From the NCBI GenBank assembly GCA_018268955.1, contig JAFDVO010000017.1, positions 111,890 to 175,889 of the forward strand: DNA of 64,000 nucleotides. The letters run 5' to 3'. Below, in pieces: positions 44,741-54,030 of the stretch. A program made the translations under genes and the position numbers. A model generated the notes under the pieces. It did no database searches. It had not been told where the DNA came from and worked only from the letters and a program-made list of their open reading frames with translations. Within the stretch, counting starts at the first letter, position 1; each line of letters starts with the position of its first letter. Source of the DNA: Acidobacteriota bacterium. GTDB lineage: Bacteria > Acidobacteriota > Vicinamibacteria > Vicinamibacterales > CAVVIG01.

Positions 44741-46204
44741 CTAGATAGGTATCCTCTGCGGCGCGGCCGGAAGGCGCACGGTGAACGTGGTGCCGCGGCC
44801 GACACCGTCGCTCGCGACAGCCACCAAGCCGCCGTGGAGTTCCACGATGTGGCGGACGATGGCGAGGCCGAGTCCCAGGCCGCCGTGCTCACGGGTGGGT
44901 GAGCTGTCGGCCTGCCTGAAGCGTTCGAAGACGTGTGGCAGGAAGTCGGGCGCGATGCCGATGCCGCTATCGGAAACGGAGATGATCACCTCGGCATCGC
45001 ACGGCTGGGCGCTGACCGCAACGCTGCCGCCGGCTGGCGTGAACTTCACCGCGTTGGAGATGAGGTTCCAGAGCACCTGCTGCAGCCGGACGGCGTCGCC
45101 CTGCACCGCGAGATCGGGCTGCATCTCCGTCGTGATGGTCAGGTGCCTGGCTTCAGCCGCCGGTCGAATGGCATCGAGCGCCTGCTCCACGAGTGCGGCG
45201 ACATCGACCCGTCGCAATTCCAGCCGCAGTCCCCCCGCGACAATCCGGCTCATGTCGAGCAGTTCCTCGACCATGCGCGCCTGCAGGCGCGCATTCCGCG
45301 AGATCGTGTCGAGCCCCTTGCGCAGCCGGTCAGGCGTCGGCTCGGCGGTCGACAGAATCTGCGACCACCCGAGGATCGCGTTGATGGGCGTGCGCAACTC
45401 GTGCGAGAGCGTGGCGAGGAAGTCGTCCTTCAGCCGATTGGCCAGGGCGAGTTGCTCCGCCTGCGCCCGGAGTTCCTGCTCCATGGAGGTCCGTTCGGTG
45501 ACGTCGCGGCTGAACGCGGCAACGGCCGTCACCTCGCCGTCCTCGCCGAACGCCGGATAGAACGTGTGGTCGAAGTGGATGCCGTCGCGCTCGTCCTCGA
45601 ACCGCACGGGCCGGCCGGTCGTGAACACGTGCTCGAGGTTGCGCGCACGCGTCGCGGCGACGGTGTCGGACAGGTAACTGCGCCAGGGAGTGCCGACGAC
45701 ATCGGCGACCGTGCGGCCAAGCCGGCGAGCCGCAGTGGTGTTGGCGAGCAGGATCTGCTCCCGATCGAGCAGCCAGATCGATTCGGTGGACGCGTTGATG
45801 AGCGATCGCATCGTCTGCTGGCTGGTGCGGAGCGCGCGCTCCGTGTTGCGCCACTGGCCGGTGAGCCAGGTCGTGATCAGGCCGACGATCACGAAGAGCG
45901 CCGCAGCACTCACCTGCGCGCTGTCCCCTATGCCGAGGGCGCCTCGGGGCTCGATGAACAGATAGTCCACCGCCAGCACGCTCGCGGCGACCGCGATCAC
46001 GCCGCCCCATCGGCCGCAGACCCACGTGGCCACCCCCACAGCGACGAAGTGCAGGAGGAACGGCGACTGATGCGTCAGGAACGGGTCGGCCGTGGCACGG
46101 GCGAGGCTGGCCATGGCCACAAACGCCAGCGCCACGACATACCGCGCAGGTGCAGAGGTCAGCTCTGCGGGCAGGGTGACAGTCGGCGTGCGGCGAGAAG
46201 ACAT
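44741..46204 (-). CDS. PAS sensor histidine kinase with DUF4118-like membrane domain
   Basis: A 487-residue kinase. Four membrane helices (about residues 19-115) resemble the KdpD/DUF4118 membrane module. A PAS domain (about 125-240, INASTESIWLLDREQILLAN) comes next. HisKA carries the phosphoacceptor His in TLSHELRTPINA, and HATPase_c has NLISNAVKFT, VSDSGIGI and HGGLGLGLAIV. No response regulator gene is adjacent. It converges on the secreted-protein gene across repeat DNA. The ligand is unknown. Confidence 0.92.
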   Translation of the reverse strand: MSSRRTPTVTLPAELTSAPARYVVALAFVAMASLARATADPFLTHQSPFLLHFVAVGVATWVCGRWGGVIAVAASVLAVDYLFIEPRGALGIGDSAQVSAAALFVIVGLITTWLTGQWRNTERALRTSQQTMRSLINASTESIWLLDREQILLANTTAARRLGRTVADVVGTPWRSYLSDTVAATRARNLEHVFTTGRPVRFEDERDGIHFDHTFYPAFGEDGEVTAVAAFSRDVTERTSMEQELRAQAEQLALANRLKDDFLATLSHELRTPINAILGWSQILSTAEPTPDRLRKGLDTISRNARLQARMVEELLDMSRIVAGGLRLELRRVDVAALVEQALDAIRPAAEARHLTITTEMQPDLAVQGDAVRLQQVLWNLISNAVKFTPAGGSVAVSAQPCDAEVIISVSDSGIGIAPDFLPHVFERFRQADSSPTREHGGLGLGLAIVRHIVELHGGLVAVASDGVGRGTTFTVRLPAAPQRIPI

Positions 46205-46482
46205 CGGGCGATGCGTCCGGTGGCCATTCTAGTCCCGCAGAGCTGCGCGCAAAGCTCGGCCATTGGCACGGCCAGGGCATACAGGCACGGTCGTAATGCA
46301 GAAACGCCAGAATGCAAAAACGCACGAAGAGCCTGTGTCACAGCTCCACCACGGAGATCACTGAGAACACGGAGCCACACTGTCCTGAAAGCGGGCATCG
46401 CGGCCCAGCCATCAGCAACTGGCAATTGGTCATTCACCAACTCACCAGCTCACCAGTTCACCAATTCACCAACTGCGCGTAT
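46205..46482. repeat. Intergenic stuttered repeats upstream of the kinase
   Basis: Words of the type GCAGAAACGCCAGAATGCAAAAACGC (46296-46323) come first, then CACGGAGATCACTGAGAACACGGAG, then a run of CACCAACTCACCAGCTCACCAG-like words (46430-46475). No gene is supported. The promoter of the minus-strand kinase should lie at the left end. Confidence 0.65.
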
Positions 46483-48240
46483 CTACGACGCCCTGTGCTG
46501 GTGGAGCAGCAGGTCGAGTGCGTCCTGCATGGAGCCGGCGCGTGTGAGCTCGCCGCCGTTGATGAAGAAGATCTCGTCGGCGTTCTCGATCGTGTTCAGC
46601 CGATGCGCGATGATGACGCGGGTTGTCGTCGGCGGAAGCTCGTTGAGGATCTGTTCGAGCTGCTGCTCGGTGACGGTGTCGATGTTCGCCGTCGCCTCGT
46701 CGAGAATCAGGATTTCGGGCTCGCGCAGGACCACACGGATGAACGCGATGATCTGCCGCTGGCCGAGGCTGATGCCTTCGCCGCCCGCGGTGACGCGCGT
46801 GGCCATGCCCTGATCGAAGCGCGCGAGCAGTGTGTCCAGGTTCTTCGCGCGCAGCATCGCCGCCAGCTGCTCGTCGTTCAGGGCGCGCAGCCCCTCGTGG
46901 CCGTAGACGATGTTGTCTCGGATGGAGCCGGTGAAGAGGAACGGCTCCTGGAGGATGAAGCCGATCCGCCGCGCACGCTCCCCGGCGTCGAACGTCCGGA
47001 TGTCCTTGCCGTCCAGCAGCACGCGACCCGAATCAGGGTCATACAGCCGCGCCATCAGCGACGCCGTCGTCGTCTTGCCGCCACCGGTCGGACCGACGAG
47101 CGCGTAGGTCTTGCCGTGCTCCAGAACGAAGCTCGCGTCGCGGAGGACGGGCCGGTCCTTGGCATAGCCGAAGCGCACGTGCTCGAAGGCGAGCACCGCG
47201 TTGTCCACACCCTCATGCGGCGGAAGCTGCTGCAGGTTGGACTCGAGCGCGAGCACGTCGGAGATGCGGTCGAAGCTGGCCATCGCGAGTTGGAACGAGG
47301 ACCACACCGCCGCCAGCTGCCGGAGCGGCATGTAGAAGCTGTTCACGTAGAGCAGGAAGCCGATGAGGAGCCCGACCGTGAACTGCCCGCGGGTGATCAG
47401 GTAGAAGCCGTAGCCGAGCACCGCGACCTGGGCGCAGTTCATCGCCAGGCCGTAAAGCGGGATGAAGAAGGTGTTCAGCACGCCAGCACGCACCGATGCG
47501 GCGTAGTTCCGATCGTTGGCCGCCTTGAACTGCGTCTGGAAGTAGTCCACGCGGTTGAAGGCCACGATGACGCGGAAGTTGCTCATGCTCTCCTGGATCT
47601 CGCCGGAGAGCGCGCCGAGCGACTGGAGGCTTGCGGCATTTCGCGCCTTGACGACGCTGCCGGTTGCCCGCGTGATCAGGAACACGACCACTGCGGGGGC
47701 CAGCGCCGCCGCGCCGAGCCGCGGGTTCAGCATCAACAGCAGCAGCGCCGCGCCACCCATGAGGAACAGGTTGGCGGCGAGCTGCACGAGCGCCTGCGCG
47801 AAGAAGACGTTCAGCTTGTCGGTGTCGTTGTTGATGCGGGAGATGAGGTCGCCGGCCTTGTTCTGGTTGAAGAAGTCCAGCGGCAGTTCCTGCAGCTTGG
47901 TGAAGATCGCGTTTCTCAGGTTGAACAGCACGCGACGGCCGACGAGCCCCATCTGCAGCGTCTGGACGTAGGTCGCGATGAGCCCGGTGACGTAGACGGC
48001 GAGCAGCAGCGCCGCCGAGGTCAGCACGCCGGGGTAGTTGCCCGCGCGGATGTGGATATCCACGGTACGGGCGATCAGCCAGGGAGCCGTGGTCGACGCG
48101 CCGGACGCCACCAGCGTCGCTGCGAACGCGATGATGATGCTCCGTCGCTGGTCCGCCATCACCGGCGCGAGGCGCCGGATGGCGCCGATGACGGAGGTCG
48201 CCTCCCGACGCTCGCCGCTGCTAAGCCTGTACGGATTCAT
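46483..48240 (-). CDS. Heterodimeric ABC exporter subunit, canonical Walker B
   Basis: A 585-residue half-exporter: six membrane helices, then an ATPase with Walker A GPTGGGKTT, Walker B ILILDEATANID (catalytic Glu present) and an atypical signature ISLGQRQ in place of LSGGQ. Its partner is the next gene upstream, whose Walker B lacks the Glu. Together they fit heterodimeric exporters of the TM287/288 type, with one active and one degenerate ATP site. The start overlaps the partner's 3' end by 20 bases, so they are translated together. Substrate unknown: multidrug or lipid export are the usual options. Confidence 0.92.
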   Translation of the reverse strand: MNPYRLSSGERREATSVIGAIRRLAPVMADQRRSIIIAFAATLVASGASTTAPWLIARTVDIHIRAGNYPGVLTSAALLLAVYVTGLIATYVQTLQMGLVGRRVLFNLRNAIFTKLQELPLDFFNQNKAGDLISRINNDTDKLNVFFAQALVQLAANLFLMGGAALLLLMLNPRLGAAALAPAVVVFLITRATGSVVKARNAASLQSLGALSGEIQESMSNFRVIVAFNRVDYFQTQFKAANDRNYAASVRAGVLNTFFIPLYGLAMNCAQVAVLGYGFYLITRGQFTVGLLIGFLLYVNSFYMPLRQLAAVWSSFQLAMASFDRISDVLALESNLQQLPPHEGVDNAVLAFEHVRFGYAKDRPVLRDASFVLEHGKTYALVGPTGGGKTTTASLMARLYDPDSGRVLLDGKDIRTFDAGERARRIGFILQEPFLFTGSIRDNIVYGHEGLRALNDEQLAAMLRAKNLDTLLARFDQGMATRVTAGGEGISLGQRQIIAFIRVVLREPEILILDEATANIDTVTEQQLEQILNELPPTTTRVIIAHRLNTIENADEIFFINGGELTRAGSMQDALDLLLHQHRAS

Positions 48241-50056
48241 AGTGCTGGGTGCTCCGCTGCGAGTCGTAGATCTGGACGTATTCGGGGCAGGTGTCCATCA
48301 GCTCGGCGTGGGTGCCGCTGGCGAGGACCTCGCCCTCCATCAGCAGGACGATCTGGTCGTAGTCCTCGACCGGCGCGATCTTCTGTGTCACCGACAGCAG
48401 CGTCAGGCCCGGGTAGTTGCGGTGCACGTTCGCGAGGATCTTGCGCTCGGTCGCCGTGTCGACGCGGGCCGTGAAGTCGTCGAGCAGCAGCACGCGCGGG
48501 TTCAGGGCCAGCGCGCGGGCCAGCATGATGCGCTGCTTCTGTCCACCAGACAGGCTGGTGCCCCGCTCGGACACGATCGTGTCGAGCCCCTGCGGGAGCG
48601 ACGCGATGAACTCCTTCAGTTCGGCCGTGTCGATCGCCTTCGCGAGATCCTCGTCGCGCACCGTCTTGCTGAAGGCGATGTTCTCCCGCAGCGTCAGGTT
48701 GAACATCGTCGCGTCCTGGAAGACGAAGCCGACCTGGGCGTGCAGCGACTCCTTGTCGTACTCGCCAATCGGATGGCCGTCGTACTCCACGCGCCCGGAG
48801 GTCGGGGTGGCGAGGCCGGTCAGCAGGTAGAGGAGCTGCGTCTTGCCGGCCGCTGTCGGGCCGATCACCGCCGTTCTCGTGCCGGCCGTGATCGTGAGCG
48901 AGACGTGGTTCAGCGCGAGCTTCTCGCCGTACTTCATCACCACGTCCGACACGGCGATGTCGCCGCGCAGCGTGGCCGCGCGCGTGCCTTCCCGAGCGGG
49001 CGCGGGCGCAGCGAGCACCCTGGCAATGCGGCCGTACGAGGCACCGGCCTGCGCCATCACGTTGCTCATGAAGCCGATCAGGATGACCGGGAAGATCAGG
49101 ATCGAGAGGTAGCTGTTGAACGCGGTGAACTCGCCGATGGTCATGGCTCCGGCGATGACGTAGTGCCCGCCGAGCGTGAGGATCAGCAGGGTCGCCAGGT
49201 TCGTGCAGAACATGATGATCGGGATCAGGCTGGCGAACAGGCGCAGGATGCCGAGCCCGATGTCGCGCGCTTCGGCGTTTGCGGCGACGAACTTCTGGTA
49301 CTCCTCGTGTTGTGAGTTGACCAGGCGGATCAGCGCCGCGCCGAGGATGCTCTCGTTGATGACCTTGTTCAGCCAGTCGATCGCCTGCTGCGCCTTGCCG
49401 AAGAGCGTGCGGACGCGGCCCATCACCACGCGGAAGGTGACCGCGATGATCGGCAGCACGGCGAGGACCGCGAGGCCGAGCTCCCAGTTGATCGAGAGGA
49501 GCAGCGCGGCGGCACCGATGATCAGCACGATCGACGACACGATCGAGCCGACCGCCTGGGAGACGAAGAGCTTCACCGCGTCCACGTCCGACGTCAGGTT
49601 CGTCAGCAGCGTGGCCGTGGTCGTGCCCTGAATGTAGGGCAGGTTCTGCGTCGCGAGCTTCGCGACGATCTTCGTCCGGAGGTCGCGGGCCACCCGTTCT
49701 GAGGCGAGCGTCTGGACGATGTTCTGGACGTAGGTGAGGATGAAGATGGCGACGGCCGCGGCGATGAACTCGGTGACGAGCGTCGACGTGACCAGTTGCC
49801 CGGCCGCGAACGCATCGATGCCGCGCGCGATGAGCCTCGGGATGACGAGGTTCAGCCCGTTGGCTGCGGCCGTGAGCGCGATGATGGCGGCGACGGTACC
49901 GCGGTACGGGGCGAGCAGCGGAAAGAGGCTCGGACCGGAGGGGCGCCCTCCGCCGGGGCGACCGGCTCCCGGCGGACCTCCTGGTCGAGCGGACGGCCGT
50001 CCCGCCGCGGGTCCCGCCGGAGTTCCAGCTGTCGTGACAGGTTTGTCTTCAGCCAC
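48221..50056 (-). CDS. Heterodimeric ABC exporter subunit, degenerate Walker B
   Basis: A 611-residue half-exporter. A Pro/Gly/Arg-rich N-terminal tail (about 45 residues) precedes six membrane helices. The ATPase domain has Walker A GPTAAGKTQ, the canonical signature LSGGQKQ and Walker B VLLLDDFTARVD, where Asp replaces the catalytic Glu. The degenerate site would be formed by this Walker A/B and the ISLGQ signature of the partner. Starts with GTG. It is the first gene of the pair on the minus strand. Confidence 0.92.
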   Translation of the reverse strand: MAEDKPVTTAGTPAGPAAGRPSARPGGPPGAGRPGGGRPSGPSLFPLLAPYRGTVAAIIALTAAANGLNLVIPRLIARGIDAFAAGQLVTSTLVTEFIAAAVAIFILTYVQNIVQTLASERVARDLRTKIVAKLATQNLPYIQGTTTATLLTNLTSDVDAVKLFVSQAVGSIVSSIVLIIGAAALLLSINWELGLAVLAVLPIIAVTFRVVMGRVRTLFGKAQQAIDWLNKVINESILGAALIRLVNSQHEEYQKFVAANAEARDIGLGILRLFASLIPIIMFCTNLATLLILTLGGHYVIAGAMTIGEFTAFNSYLSILIFPVILIGFMSNVMAQAGASYGRIARVLAAPAPAREGTRAATLRGDIAVSDVVMKYGEKLALNHVSLTITAGTRTAVIGPTAAGKTQLLYLLTGLATPTSGRVEYDGHPIGEYDKESLHAQVGFVFQDATMFNLTLRENIAFSKTVRDEDLAKAIDTAELKEFIASLPQGLDTIVSERGTSLSGGQKQRIMLARALALNPRVLLLDDFTARVDTATERKILANVHRNYPGLTLLSVTQKIAPVEDYDQIVLLMEGEVLASGTHAELMDTCPEYVQIYDSQRSTQHYESVQA

Positions 50057-50105
50057 AGCGTGCTAGTGTCGCACGCCCGCGGCTGAATGTTAGTACAACG
50101 AATGG

Positions 50106-50222
50106 TGGGGCTGAAAATGACCCTGACGCTCAAACGCTCAAACGCAAAAACGCAGACGACGTCTGGGGGCGGCGTGCGTTCTCGCGTTCCTGCGTTGTTG
50201 CATTCCTCCATTCCGGTACTCG
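50106..50222. repeat. Inverted stuttered repeat (AAACGC / GCGTT words)
   Basis: ACGCTCAAACGCTCAAACGC and AAAAACGCAG on the left are mirrored by GCGTTCTCGCGTTCCTGCG and TTGTTGCATTCC on the right, around GACGACGTC. It lies in the 170-base gap upstream of the ABC exporter genes. Confidence 0.65.
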
Positions 50223-50225
50223 TCC

Positions 50226-51809
50226 CTACCGCTCCACCTTGATCCGGCCGTCCACCTTCGGGCTGATCTCGCGGCCGGCGATGTACCTCTCGAGGGCGGA
50301 GACGATGAGGGGGCCCTGCTCGGCGTCGATGAGGACCTTCACCTGATCCTTCAGGCCCGTGTAGCCGTCGCCGCCGTCCAGCACGTAGTTCGGGATCGCC
50401 ATCGTGTAGGTCCTCGAGGGATCGACCGGCTCGCCGTTGATGCGCAGGTCACGGATGCGGTCGCCGACCGGCTGGCCGACGACCACGCGGAAGGTCATGC
50501 CGGAGACGGCGGGGAATCCGCCGAGGGCTGCGGGCAGCTTCGACACGCCGGTGTTGAGTGCCTGCAGCAGCACGGCGCCGCTGATCTCCACCTTGCAGAT
50601 TACGTTGCCGAACGGATGGATCGAGATGAGGTCCCGACGGCGGATGGTGCCGGCCGGGTAGACGCGGTTGCCGCGGATGGCGCCTGAGTTCGCGAGGGCG
50701 ACATCGGCCTGCACCCCCTGGCGGATGGCGTCGGCGAAGAGATCGGCGAGGTTCGTTTCGGCGCCGCGGATGCGTGCGTCGACCGCGTCCAGCGGCTCCG
50801 TGGTCGAACCGACCGGGTCGTCCATTTCCTTGCTCAACCTGGACTCCCACGCGGTGACCACCTCGAGGGTGGCAGGGTCATCCTTGATGGCGCTCGTCAC
50901 GGGCATCAGCTCGTAGAAGCGGTCGACCTGCGCGCCCCGCTTGATGACGTCGATGCGCGCCACGGCGCGCGCGTCCATGCCGGCCTTGCTGATCAGCGCG
51001 CGGCCGGTCGTCACGGCAATCGGGTAGTGCTCGTGGCCGCCGACGATGAGGTCGATGTCGGGGAACCGTTCGGCGAGCTGGCGGTCGGCGTTGATGCGCA
51101 GGTGCGTCAGGGCGATGACGACGTCCGCGCCCTTCTGCCTCATCTCGGGCACGTATCGGGCAGCGGTCTCGATCGGGTCGAGCAGGCGCAGCCGCGTGTG
51201 GAGCATGGGGTTGCTCATGCCTTCGTCGAGCAGGATCAGTCCGAGGATCCCGACCTTGAGGCCGTTCACGTCGCGGATGACGTACGGCGGCGCACCGCCG
51301 ACGATCTGGTTGGTCTCCGCGTCGATCACGTTGGCGATGACCCACTGCCACCTGGCCTGCTGCATGCGGGTCAGCAGCAGGTCGACCCCGAAGTCGAACT
51401 CGTGGTTGCCGAGGGTGGCGACATCGAGGCCTGCCGCGTTCAGCGCCTCGATCATCTGCTCGCCCTTGAAGACGCTCGAGGCGACCGATGACGAGAGGAA
51501 GTCGCCGGCGATCATCAGGAGCGGCGTCCGGCCAGCCGCGATCAGCTGCTTCTTGATGGTGGCGACGCGCGCGAGGCCACCAAGGCCGTCGATCGGGACG
51601 GTGGAGTAGACGTCGTTGATCTGGAGGATCGTGAGCGGGGACTGGTTGCGCGGCGAGGTCGGCTCTTCCTGCTGCGCGTGCGCGACGAACCGGGACGCCA
51701 CCGTGCGGTCCGCGACCGCCCCTGGTAGGGCATCGACGATGTCGCATGCGAGCGGGACCGCAATCGACAGCGCGACTGCACATGTCCAGGTCCACAGCGG
51801 CCGCTTCAT
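50226..51809 (-). CDS. Secreted 5'-nucleotidase-family metallophosphoesterase
   Basis: A 527-residue protein from the ATG at 51809 (GAGGG upstream), with a signal peptide. The metallophosphoesterase domain has LQINDVYS (first metal motif, with the usual His replaced), MIAGDFLSSS, TLGNHEFDFG and VGGHEHYP. The C-terminal 5'-nucleotidase domain has ETNLADLFADAIR and LANSGAIRG. Such enzymes hydrolyse nucleotides or cyclic nucleotides in the periplasm. The altered first motif (NDVYS in place of NDxHG) is seen in a subset of the family and may change specificity. The start lies in the end of the dehydratase gene, so they are probably cotranscribed. Confidence 0.9.
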   Translation of the reverse strand: MKRPLWTWTCAVALSIAVPLACDIVDALPGAVADRTVASRFVAHAQQEEPTSPRNQSPLTILQINDVYSTVPIDGLGGLARVATIKKQLIAAGRTPLLMIAGDFLSSSVASSVFKGEQMIEALNAAGLDVATLGNHEFDFGVDLLLTRMQQARWQWVIANVIDAETNQIVGGAPPYVIRDVNGLKVGILGLILLDEGMSNPMLHTRLRLLDPIETAARYVPEMRQKGADVVIALTHLRINADRQLAERFPDIDLIVGGHEHYPIAVTTGRALISKAGMDARAVARIDVIKRGAQVDRFYELMPVTSAIKDDPATLEVVTAWESRLSKEMDDPVGSTTEPLDAVDARIRGAETNLADLFADAIRQGVQADVALANSGAIRGNRVYPAGTIRRRDLISIHPFGNVICKVEISGAVLLQALNTGVSKLPAALGGFPAVSGMTFRVVVGQPVGDRIRDLRINGEPVDPSRTYTMAIPNYVLDGGDGYTGLKDQVKVLIDAEQGPLIVSALERYIAGREISPKVDGRIKVER

Positions 51810-52786
51810 AGTAGTGCCCTCCATGCCTGCACCTGCGAGAGGTCCACGTTCCCGCCGCTGAGGATGATGCCGACGCGTGCGCCGCGCACATCCAGCAACC
51901 GTTCGAGGACGGCGGCGGCGGCGAGCGCGCCGGTCGGCTCCACGATCAGTTTCATGCGTTCCCAGAGGAAGAACAGCGCGCGCACGAGGGTCCGATCGTC
52001 GACCGTCAGCATGTCCGCGACGTGACCGAGCACGAGCGGGAACGTGAGGCGGCCGAGCGATGCCGTGCGTGCCCCGTCTGCAATCGTGTCCGGGTTCCTC
52101 ACGCTCTGGAGTGTTTTCGATCGAAACGACCTTGTCGCATCGTCTCCCGCGAGCGGCTCGACCCCGAGCACCCGGCAGCCTGGCGACAGCGCCTCGGCGG
52201 CCAGGGCGCTACCCGACAGGAGCCCGCCTCCGCCGCACGGGGTGAGCAGCACGTCGAGTGGACCCACCTCTTCGATGAGCTCTCGTGCCGCGGTCCCGGC
52301 GCCGGCGACGATGGCCGGGTGATCGTAGGGCGGGATGACGGCAAGCCCCCGTTCATCGGCCAGCCTGCGGCCGATCGCTTCGCGGTCGTCGGTCAGGCGG
52401 TCGTAGAGGACGATCTCCGCGCCGTACTCGGCGGTCGCACGGCGCTTCACCTCCGGTGAGTCGGCCGGCATGACGATGACGCGTGGAATACCAAGGATCT
52501 GGCCGGCCAGGCCGACTGCCTGCGCGTGGTTGCCGGAGGAGAAGGCGACGACGCCGCGACGCTTCTGGTCGTCGGGGAGCTGTACCAGCGCGTTGTAGGC
52601 GCCACGGAACTTGAAGGCGCCGCCGCGCTGGAATGTCTCGCACTTGAAAAAGAGCTGCGCGTGCGTCCGAGCGTTCGCCGTGCGCGAGGTCATCACCGGG
52701 GTCCGGTGCGCGACGCCCGCGATCCGCTGCGCGGCGAGTTCGATGTCGGCGTAGGTGGGCAGGGCGATCGTGGCAGGCTCAGGCAC
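51806..52786 (-). CDS. PLP-dependent threonine/serine dehydratase
   Basis: A 326-residue fold-type II PLP enzyme. Lys59 in GGAFKFRGAYNAL is the Schiff-base lysine, SSGNHAQAVGLAG the substrate loop, and CGGGGLLSGSALAA the phosphate-binding glycine loop. The C-terminal IVEPTGALAAAAVL and GIILSGGNVDL are typical of catabolic threonine dehydratase and serine racemase. No C-terminal ACT regulatory domain is present, so this is the short form. Starts with GTG at 52786. It overlaps the downstream phosphoesterase start by four bases. Confidence 0.93.
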   Translation of the reverse strand: MPEPATIALPTYADIELAAQRIAGVAHRTPVMTSRTANARTHAQLFFKCETFQRGGAFKFRGAYNALVQLPDDQKRRGVVAFSSGNHAQAVGLAGQILGIPRVIVMPADSPEVKRRATAEYGAEIVLYDRLTDDREAIGRRLADERGLAVIPPYDHPAIVAGAGTAARELIEEVGPLDVLLTPCGGGGLLSGSALAAEALSPGCRVLGVEPLAGDDATRSFRSKTLQSVRNPDTIADGARTASLGRLTFPLVLGHVADMLTVDDRTLVRALFFLWERMKLIVEPTGALAAAAVLERLLDVRGARVGIILSGGNVDLSQVQAWRALL

Positions 52787-52825
52787 GTACGGCAGGGTCC
52801 TTTATTGATCCGAGGATACTGCACG

Positions 52826-53240
52826 GGGGGCGGAGAACGGAGGTTGGAGGTTGGAGGTTGGAGGTTGGGCGTAGGACACAGGGGCGGAGAACGGAGGTTG
52901 GAGGTTGGGGAGGACACAGGGGCGGAGAACGGAGGTTGGAGGTTGGAGGTTGGGGAGGACCGGGGGGGGACGGTGGCGTGGCGGCCGGAGCACAGCGCCG
53001 AGGGCGCGTTCACGATACGGGCGAAGACGGGAGGACAGGAGCGGGGCGGGCGAGGCAGGTAGGGCAGGTAGGGCAGGTAGGGCAGGTGGGGCAGGTCGGG
53101 CAGGTAGGGCAGGTCGGGCAGGTAGGGCTGTACAGAGGCAGGACAGAGGTTGGAGGGCAGGGCAGGGCAGGGCAGGCAGGGCTGTGCAGGGGCAGGACAG
53201 AGGTTGGAGGGCAGGCAGGCAGGGCAGGCAAGGCGGGCGG
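52826..53240. repeat. Minisatellite island: GGTTGGAG and GGCAGGTAG arrays
   Basis: The left array (52835-52960) has GGAGGTTGGAGGTTGGAGGT runs in three blocks separated by about 45-base higher-order units containing ACACAGGGGCGGAGAACGGA. The right array (53050-53240) has about twenty GGCAGGTAG or GGCAGGGCAG units, with a second higher-order repeat (GGCAGGACAGAGGTTGGAGG) at about 53137 and 53190. It has strong purine/G skew on the plus strand. No spacer-like unique sequences, so not CRISPR. Any open frames here are low-complexity artefacts. Confidence 0.85.
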
Positions 53241-53250
53241 GGCTGCGAGT

Positions 53251-53347
53251 CGTAGCGGGCAGGGTTCGGTCGGCGCCGGTGCAGTCGTAGCGGGCAGGGT
53301 TCGGTCGGCGCCGGTGCAGTCGTAGCGGGCAGGCTTCAGCCTGCCCG
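53251..53347. repeat. 35-base tandem repeats ending in a REP-like palindrome
   Basis: A 35-base unit beginning CGTAGCGGGCAGGGTTCGGT occurs at 53251-53285 and 53286-53320 with no differences that I can see. A third CGTAGCGGGCAGG start at 53321 continues into the full palindrome with CTTCAG loop and CCTGCCC stem. The first two look like units whose right arm has changed. Confidence 0.8.
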
Positions 53348-53437
53348 TGCGGTTGACGTGCCCGAGAAACGCATACGGTCACGCACATGAGGTGATCCGA
53401 ACCGCGGTGCGTGTGCTATGATTCTTTTCTCCGGTGA

Positions 53438-53516
<79 letters not shown>

Positions 53517-53527
53517 CAGATTCGATT

Positions 53528-53588
53528 AGGCCGTCCGCCTTCGCACTTCGGTGCGTCAGCGAGACGGCCTTTTGCTTTTCGCACCGGT
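53528..53588 (+). terminator. Terminator after tRNA-fMet
   Basis: AGGCCGTC (53528-53535) pairs with GACGGCCT (53573-53580). An inner hairpin CGCACTTCGGTGCG lies between, and TTTGCTTTT follows. It begins 14 bases after the tRNA. Confidence 0.85.
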
Positions 53589-54030
53589 TAGACATGGGGA
53601 CGAGTCCGGGCCAGCGGGACCCTCGGGCCTTGTGCCAGCCAAAGCGCTCGGACGCAATTACCGCGACGGCCTCCGTCACGGTGTACATCCGTCCCTCCAA
53701 GCTATCTACACGCACTGCAAGGGTGTGCTGTGGTCCGGGTCCGTCGTCGTCCCTGTGACATCGCGTGATGCGGGTCGCCACCCTGCTGAACTGCGAGCGC
53801 CATCCCGACGCTCAGTCCACAGCGACGACGACGCGAGCATCGTCGTCGGCCCAGGGCAATGTTGATGGGCGTCCGGCGAGATCGGGCGCGTTCGCACGGT
53901 CGCCGCCCTCTCTGAGCCAGTGCCCACACCTGGGCGACGAGCTGTGCGGCCCGTTGAGCCAACCGCTGACGCTGTGGATCTCACCGAGACATCCGTTTGA
54001 AAGCAGTGTGGCTCCGTGCTCGCCCGGAAT
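53589..54030. other. Gene-free stretch downstream of tRNA
   Basis: About 440 bases in which no open frame has a recognisable domain, ribosome-binding site or signal peptide. No palindrome of the REP class and no stuttered repeat was seen. It may hold decayed coding DNA. Confidence 0.4.

Noticed and set aside
52826-53240. Possible CRISPR array
   Set aside because: Repeats are short, contiguous and imperfect, without unique spacers of constant length; no cas genes.
52693-53388. Open frames translating to Cys-Pro-Thr or Arg-Ala-Gly repeats on both strands
   Set aside because: Direct translation of the minisatellite arrays; no start site and no family.
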